64,000 nt of DNA from DATAAP01 sp041690495. Lineage in GTDB: Bacteria; Pseudomonadota; Alphaproteobacteria; CACIAM-22H2. The notes beneath the pieces are model-generated. The model was not told the DNA's origin, made no database searches, and saw nothing but the letters and a program-made list of their open reading frames with translations. This document shows, in pieces, positions 59,877 to 64,000 of this stretch (position 1 is the first letter of the stretch; each line of letters opens with the position of its first letter). A program made the translations under genes and the position numbers. The DNA lies in contig JAWLHE010000003.1 of the NCBI GenBank assembly GCA_041690495.1, positions 248,001 to 312,000 on the forward strand. Direction: 5' to 3'.

Positions 59877-60026
59877 GCCGAGGGCGCTAGCGGACGCCCG
59901 CTCTTGGCCGGGCGGACGACATCATCCCCGGTCCGGTCAGCGGCGGAGTACCCAGAAAGAGGTAGAGCGGCCCGGCGCCGACTTGCCATAGGTTCACCCT
60001 TTGCCTCCAACCCTTGAGGGACCTTG

Positions 60027-60902
60027 ATGCCCACGCAACAGATCGCGGCGGAGCTGCCACGGTTGATCGAAAAGCACGAAGGCAAGCTCCTCGCCGAATG
60101 GCTGCGCCTGCAGGAAGGATCAGGCGCGCTGCAAAGCGGCCGGCTCAGCCGCGGCGATCTCGAGAAGCAGTCGCGCGAGTTCCTTGCCGCGTTCCAGCGC
60201 GCGATCGCCGGGGGCAATATCGACGATGTCTCCGCTCCGTCCTTTGCGAACCTGCGCGATCTGATCGAAGAGGTCGCACAGGCCCGCGCCACACAGGGAT
60301 TCTCGCCGCGGGAAACGACGACCTTCGTGTTCTCGCTGAAACAGCCCCTTTTCAACCTGATCAGCGCCGAATATGGCGATAAGCCCGAACTCATTGTCTC
60401 CCAAGCATGGACGATCAGCACTCTGCTCGACCAGTTCGGGTTGCAGACGATGGAGTCGTACCAGAAGAACCGCGAAGACGTGATCCGCAGGCAGCAGGAG
60501 GAAATCAGCGAGCTCTCCACGCCTGTGGTGCAGCTCTGGAACGGCATCCTGGCGCTGCCGCTGATCGGCACGCTCGACAGCTCGCGCACGCAGGTCGTCA
60601 TGGAGAACCTGCTGCAGCGCATCGTCGATACCGAGGCGGAGATCGCCATCATCGACATCACCGGCGTACCAACCGTGGACACGCTGGTCGCGCAGCATCT
60701 GCTCAAGACCGTCGCCGCCGCGCGGCTGATGGGCGCGGACTGCCTGATCAGCGGCATCCGGCCGCAGATCGCCCAGACGATCGTGCATCTCGGCGTCGAG
60801 CTGAACGTCGTCTCGAAGGCGACGATGGCGGATGCATTTGCCATCGCGCTGCAGCGGATCGGCAGCACCATCACGCGCAGCGAGAAGGGCAACAAGGGCT
60901 GA
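60027..60902 (+). CDS. rsbR: RsbR-type stressosome scaffold/sensor
   Basis: A 291-residue protein. The N-terminal helical sensor domain (RsbRD type, about 8-150) begins AELPRLIEKHEGKLLAEWLR. The C-terminal STAS domain (about 165-280) starts ISELSTPVVQLWNGILALPL and has AIIDITGVPTVDTLVAQHLL. Thr212 in DITG and Thr251 in IAQTIV occupy places of the phosphorylated threonines of Bacillus RsbRA. STAS domains of RsbR and RsbS build the stressosome that holds RsbT. The start is ATG 60027; a TTG lies directly before it. It heads an operon rsbR-S-T-X-kinase. Confidence 0.92.
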   Translation: MPTQQIAAELPRLIEKHEGKLLAEWLRLQEGSGALQSGRLSRGDLEKQSREFLAAFQRAIAGGNIDDVSAPSFANLRDLIEEVAQARATQGFSPRETTTFVFSLKQPLFNLISAEYGDKPELIVSQAWTISTLLDQFGLQTMESYQKNREDVIRRQQEEISELSTPVVQLWNGILALPLIGTLDSSRTQVVMENLLQRIVDTEAEIAIIDITGVPTVDTLVAQHLLKTVAAARLMGADCLISGIRPQIAQTIVHLGVELNVVSKATMADAFAIALQRIGSTITRSEKGNKG

Positions 60903-60905
60903 CAC

Positions 60906-61295
60906 ATGGAGCGCATCCCGATCCTCAAGATGGGTGACGCACTGCTCGTCACTATCCAGGTCGACATGCATGACCGCCTGGCGATGACTCTCCAGGACGA
61001 TCTGACCGCCCGCATCGTGAAGCACCGCTCCAAGGGCGTGCTGATCGACATCTCCGCGCTCGAGATCGTCGACTCCTTCATCGGCCGCATGCTCGACAAC
61101 ATCGCGGCGATGTCGAAGATTCTCGACGCCGAGACAGTCGTGGTCGGCATGCGCCCGGCGGTGGCGATCACGCTGGTGGAGCTCGGCCTCTCCCTGAAAG
61201 GAGTGAGGACCGCGCTGAACGTCGAGCGGGGCATGGACGTGATCCGCGCCAGGCTGAGTGGCGGAGACGTGGATCTTGTCCGACAGTCCTCCTGA
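60906..61295 (+). CDS. rsbS: RsbS-type stressosome STAS protein
   Basis: A 129-residue single STAS protein. It begins ERIPILKMGDALLVTIQVDM and has LTARIVKHRSKGVLIDISALEIVDSFIGRML, with Ser57 matching the Ser59 of Bacillus RsbS that RsbT phosphorylates. VGMRPAVAITLVELGLSLKGV follows. It lies three bases after the rsbR stop, and its 3' end overlaps the rsbT start. Family and gene order agree. Confidence 0.93.
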   Translation: MERIPILKMGDALLVTIQVDMHDRLAMTLQDDLTARIVKHRSKGVLIDISALEIVDSFIGRMLDNIAAMSKILDAETVVVGMRPAVAITLVELGLSLKGVRTALNVERGMDVIRARLSGGDVDLVRQSS

Positions 61296-61683
61296 CGCCG
61301 TCCCGATCCGGACGACCGAGGATATCGTCAGAATCCGGCAAGTCGTCCGGAGCAAGGCAGCCGAGGCCGGCCTCGGCCTCGTGGACCAGACGAAGATCGT
61401 CACGGCGGCGAGCGAACTCGCGCGCAACACGCTGGACTACGGCGGCGGCGGCGAGATGCGGATAAGACCTCTTGTCGCGGGCGGGCGCAGGGGCCTGCAA
61501 CTCACGTTTCAGGATAACGGGCCGGGGATTGCCGACATCGAGCAGGCGATGCGCGACGGCTTTACGAGCGGCACCGGGCTCGGGCTCGGGCTCGGCGGCG
61601 CCAAGCGCCTGTCGAACGAGTTCCACATCGAATCGGCACCGGGCAAGGGCACGCGTGTCATCATTACGCGCTGGAAGCAGTAA
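61258..61683 (+). CDS. rsbT: RsbT-type serine/threonine protein kinase
   Basis: A GHKL-fold kinase of 141 residues from GTG 61258 (135 from TTG 61276). It has VTAASELARNTLDYGGGGEM (N box), FQDNGPGIADIEQAM (G1), GFTSGTGLGLGLGGAKRL (G2) and APGKGTRVIITRW. RsbT phosphorylates RsbR/RsbS and is released on stress to activate a downstream partner. Both starts overlap the 3' end of rsbS, so coupling is likely. In Bacillus the target is RsbU, which is not in this window. Confidence 0.9.
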   Translation: MAETWILSDSPPDAVPIRTTEDIVRIRQVVRSKAAEAGLGLVDQTKIVTAASELARNTLDYGGGGEMRIRPLVAGGRRGLQLTFQDNGPGIADIEQAMRDGFTSGTGLGLGLGGAKRLSNEFHIESAPGKGTRVIITRWKQ

Positions 61684-62678
61684 TGGCCGTCGTCGCCGTC
61701 CGCGAGCAGAGCCAGATCGCCCAGACAAGGCGCATGGCGGCCGCGCTTGCGACCGGGCTGGGCGGCGGCGAATCCGCTGTCGGCAATGTGTCGATCGTGG
61801 CCACGGAGCTCGCCGCGAATATCGTCCGTCACACCGACGGCGGAGAGATATTCCTGGGCCCGTGGCAGGACGGCGAAGGAAACGGCCTGGAGCTCCTCGC
61901 GCTCGACCGCGGCCGCGGAATGGAGAACATCGCGGCATGCTTCGAGGACGGCTATTCGACGGCCGGAACGCCGGGCGAGGGCCTGGGGGCCATTTCACGG
62001 ATCGCGACGATGGTCGATGTGTGGTCCAAGCCGGGGCAAGGGACGGTCCTCGCGGCGCGCGTGCGCCTGGACAATGCCGGGAGCAGGAAAACGCCGTTCG
62101 TCTGGAGCGCGATCAGCGAGCCAATCGCCGGCGAGGAGGAATGCGGCGACGCCTGGAGCGCGGCCGCAGATTCCGGGCGAGCGCAGTTCCTGGTCGTCGA
62201 CGGCCTCGGCCATGGCGCGGCGGCTGCCCGGGCGGCCCGCGCGGCCGCCAAGATATTCGACGACCGGGCCATGCGGGAATCTCCGGCCGGGACCGTCCAG
62301 GCGATGCATCGCGCGCTGGCGTCAACGCGCGGTGCCGCCGCGGCGGTTGCCGACTGGAACGCCGGAGAGAACAATGTCGTGTTCTCGGGTCTTGGCAATA
62401 TCTCCGGAACGCTCTTGTCCGGCACCGTCACGCGCAAGATGGTCTCGCATAGCGGGACGGTTGGCCATGTCGCGCGGACCGTGCGCGAATTCAACTACCC
62501 GGCCACCGCGGACGCCGTGCTGATCATGCATTCGGACGGATTGCTGACGAACTGGTCGCTGGAGCGTTATCCCGGTTTGCTGGCTCGGCATCCGGCGGTG
62601 ATCGCGGGTATCATGTATCGTGACTTCAAGCGCGGCCGCGACGACGCCACCGTGCTGGTGGCAAAGCGGAGGCCATGA
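61683..62678 (+). CDS. RsbX-like protein: GHKL ATPase fused to a PP2C/SpoIIE phosphatase domain
   Basis: A 331-residue two-domain protein. The N-terminal ~130 residues are an RsbT/RsbW-like ATPase: VATELAANIVRHTDGGE, LALDRGRGMENIAAC, GYSTAGTPGEGLGAI, WSKPGQGTVLAARV. The C-terminal ~190 residues are a PP2C/SpoIIE-type phosphatase: FLVVDGLGHGAAAARAAR with Asp, and AVLIMHSDGLLTNW with Asp. RsbX resets the stressosome by dephosphorylating RsbR and RsbS. The start overlaps the rsbT stop by one base, and the stop overlaps the next start (ATGA). Confidence 0.88.
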   Translation: MAVVAVREQSQIAQTRRMAAALATGLGGGESAVGNVSIVATELAANIVRHTDGGEIFLGPWQDGEGNGLELLALDRGRGMENIAACFEDGYSTAGTPGEGLGAISRIATMVDVWSKPGQGTVLAARVRLDNAGSRKTPFVWSAISEPIAGEEECGDAWSAAADSGRAQFLVVDGLGHGAAAARAARAAAKIFDDRAMRESPAGTVQAMHRALASTRGAAAAVADWNAGENNVVFSGLGNISGTLLSGTVTRKMVSHSGTVGHVARTVREFNYPATADAVLIMHSDGLLTNWSLERYPGLLARHPAVIAGIMYRDFKRGRDDATVLVAKRRP

Positions 62679-64000
62679 CCCTCAAGATCATCACAACGGA
62701 AATCGCGGTGGAGGACGACGTGGTGCGCGCGCGGCAGGCTGCCCGTCTGATCGCTGGCGGCCTGGGCTATGCGGGGCAGGACCAGACGCGGATCGCGACC
62801 GCCGTCTCCGAGATCGCACGCAATGCGTTCATGTATGGCGGTGGCGGGAAGGTTTCGTATGCCGTCGTCGATCTGGCCGCGGCGCAGCCTACCCTTGAGA
62901 TCGTCGTCGAGGACCAAGGCCCCGGCATCGCCCATCTCCAGTCGGTGCTGGAAGGCACCTACGCCTCGCCGAGCGGCATGGGCGTGGGCATTCAGGGCGT
63001 GCGGCGCCTGATGGACGACGCGCAGTTCGACAGCCGCCCGGGACTCGGCACGCGAGTCGTGATGCGCAAGCAATTGCCGCGACGCTCGGCACCGGTGACA
63101 AAGCAGCTGATCGCCGAGCTGACGCGCCGTCTCGCGGCCGAGATGCCGCGCAGTCTGCTGAGCGAGATGCGCGAGCAGAACCGGGAGCTTATCGAGAACC
63201 TCGATGAGCTGCGGGCCCGCCAGGACGAGCTGGCGCAGCTCAACCACGAGCTGGCCGACACCAACCGCGGCGTCGTGGCGCTCTATGCCGAGCTCGACGA
63301 GAAGGCCGAGCATCTGCGCCGCGCCAGCGAGATGAAGACGCGGTTCCTGTCGAACATGACGCACGAGCTGCGCACCCCGATCAACTCGATCCTGGCGTTG
63401 TCACGCCTGCTGCAGGAGCGCGCCGACGGCGACCTGACACCGGAACAGGAGCGCCAGGTGGGATTCATCCTGCAGTCGGCGAATAGCCTGTCCGAGATCA
63501 TCAACGACCTGCTCGATCTGGCCAAGGTCGAGGCCGGGAAGATCACGATGCGGCCGGTGCAGTTCACCGTGGCCGATGTGTTCGGTGCGCTGCGCGGCAT
63601 GTTCAAACCAATGTTGCGCGACGGAGTGTCGCTGGTCATTGAAGATCCGGAGCAACCCGTCGATCTCTGCACGGATCAGTCGAAGCTGGCCCAGGTGCTG
63701 CGAAACCTGGTTTCCAACGCCCTGAAATTCACGGAGCGCGGGTCGGTGACGGTTTCTGCCACGCTCGATCCGGCCGGATCGGATATCAGCTTCGCCGTGC
63801 GCGACACCGGCATCGGAATTGCCGCCGACCAGATTCCATACATCTTCGAGGAGTTCACGCAGATCGAGAGCGAGCTGCAGGCACGCGCGAAGGGGACCGG
63901 CCTTGGCCTGCCGCTGTCGCGTCGCCTGGTCGAGCTGCTGGGCGGCACGCTGAGCGTCGACAGCGAGCCGGGCAAGGGCTCGACGTTCTCGGTCACGATA
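62675..64000 (+). CDS. Hybrid RsbT-like ATPase/sensor histidine kinase, cut by window end
   Basis: 442 residues are visible and the frame is open at the window end. The N-terminal ~130 residues are another GHKL anti-sigma-type ATPase (TAVSEIARNAFMYGGGGKV, VEDQGPGIAHLQSV, GMGVGIQGVRRLMDD). A coiled coil (about 150-215) follows. The HisKA domain has His230 in LSNMTHELRTPINSIL, and a standard kinase ATPase domain has VLRNLVSNALKF, DTGIGI and GTGLGLPLSRRLVELLGG. Further receiver domains may lie beyond the edge. The ATG overlaps the preceding stop. It links the rsb module to phosphorelay signalling. Confidence 0.9.
   Translation, partial: MTLKIITTEIAVEDDVVRARQAARLIAGGLGYAGQDQTRIATAVSEIARNAFMYGGGGKVSYAVVDLAAAQPTLEIVVEDQGPGIAHLQSVLEGTYASPSGMGVGIQGVRRLMDDAQFDSRPGLGTRVVMRKQLPRRSAPVTKQLIAELTRRLAAEMPRSLLSEMREQNRELIENLDELRARQDELAQLNHELADTNRGVVALYAELDEKAEHLRRASEMKTRFLSNMTHELRTPINSILALSRLLQERADGDLTPEQERQVGFILQSANSLSEIINDLLDLAKVEAGKITMRPVQFTVADVFGALRGMFKPMLRDGVSLVIEDPEQPVDLCTDQSKLAQVLRNLVSNALKFTERGSVTVSATLDPAGSDISFAVRDTGIGIAADQIPYIFEEFTQIESELQARAKGTGLGLPLSRRLVELLGGTLSVDSEPGKGSTFSVTI

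Noticed and set aside
1..64000. rRNA, tRNA, CRISPR arrays, prophage or integrase genes, replication origin
   Set aside because: Reading both strands gave no cloverleaf with CCA-type end, no regularly spaced repeats and no phage or replication genes. The only mobile element recognised is the IS at 22857-24604.

Overview
The window is G+C-rich chromosomal DNA from an alphaproteobacterium, probably Rhodospirillales or Hyphomicrobiales. This rests on gene order typical of that class: tlpA | argH-lptM-lysA-TIGR02302, and chorismate mutase/hisC/tyrA next to metX-metW. PhaR-linked PHB genes and a soluble NAD-type formate dehydrogenase point the same way. The genus cannot be fixed from this sequence. 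No rRNA, tRNA or CRISPR array was seen. Almost all of the window is coding, often with 1-4 bp (ATGA or TGATG) overlaps inside operons.

Layout. 1-2.4 kb: electron transfer flavoprotein (etfB, cut by the window edge, and etfA) and 3-hydroxybutyryl-CoA dehydrogenase. 2.4-9 kb: a thioredoxin-like anchored protein, arginine and lysine biosynthesis (argH, lysA) around a very small lipoprotein gene, and a large low-complexity membrane protein. 9-13.3 kb: a lipoprotein and a three-gene two-component cluster. 13.5-20.4 kb: a membrane O-acyltransferase with its AlgX-like partner, then small envelope or stress-type proteins (BON, CBS, a 59-residue basic protein, a two-helix membrane protein) and a phosphodiesterase-superfamily enzyme. 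20.5-22.7 kb: an Fe(II)/2-oxoglutarate-type oxygenase with a Bug-type solute receptor, behind a visible promoter and palindromic operator. 22.86-24.60 kb: a complete IS1595-like insertion sequence with 15-bp inverted repeats, an 8-bp target duplication, a transposase broken by one stop codon, and a passenger gene of unknown function. 24.8-32 kb: an HWE-type histidine kinase, tyrA, hisC, chorismate mutase, and divergent metX-metW. 32-35.7 kb: a methyltransferase, gloB, a GST, a cupin and an EamA transporter. 35.9-40.6 kb: polyhydroxybutyrate genes (phaB, phaA, a PhaC-like synthase, a PhaE-like partner, phaR). 40.6-43 kb: a GGDEF/EAL protein and an unknown gene.

43-58 kb is the most coherent system: an oxalate/formate island. 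A tripartite tricarboxylate transporter (tctA, tctC, tctB) and a NAD formate dehydrogenase (fdsA plus a fused FdsG-FdsB subunit) are read leftward. A GntR/FCD regulator, oxalyl-CoA decarboxylase, formyl-CoA transferase, a 10-formyl-THF hydrolase-like protein and formate-THF ligase are read rightward. Two nearly identical palindromes (GGTATACAAAATACC and, reversed, GGTATACAATATACC) lie before the formate dehydrogenase genes and in the divergent tctA/gntR promoter region. They suggest that one regulator controls import, decarboxylation, formate oxidation and C1 transfer.

58.4-64 kb: a ketopantoate reductase-family gene, two tiny cysteine-rich proteins, and an rsbR-rsbS-rsbT-rsbX stressosome-type operon that runs into a histidine kinase cut off by the window end.

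Dispersed non-coding repeats are present. One is an 84/66-bp hairpin repeat at 4.63 and 56.12 kb. The other is a two-copy element at 22.72 and 58.22 kb that combines a promoter-like box, a dyad and a terminator-like hairpin with GTGAAGC repeats about 130-145 bp further on. The insertion sequence sits inside one copy of this larger arrangement.
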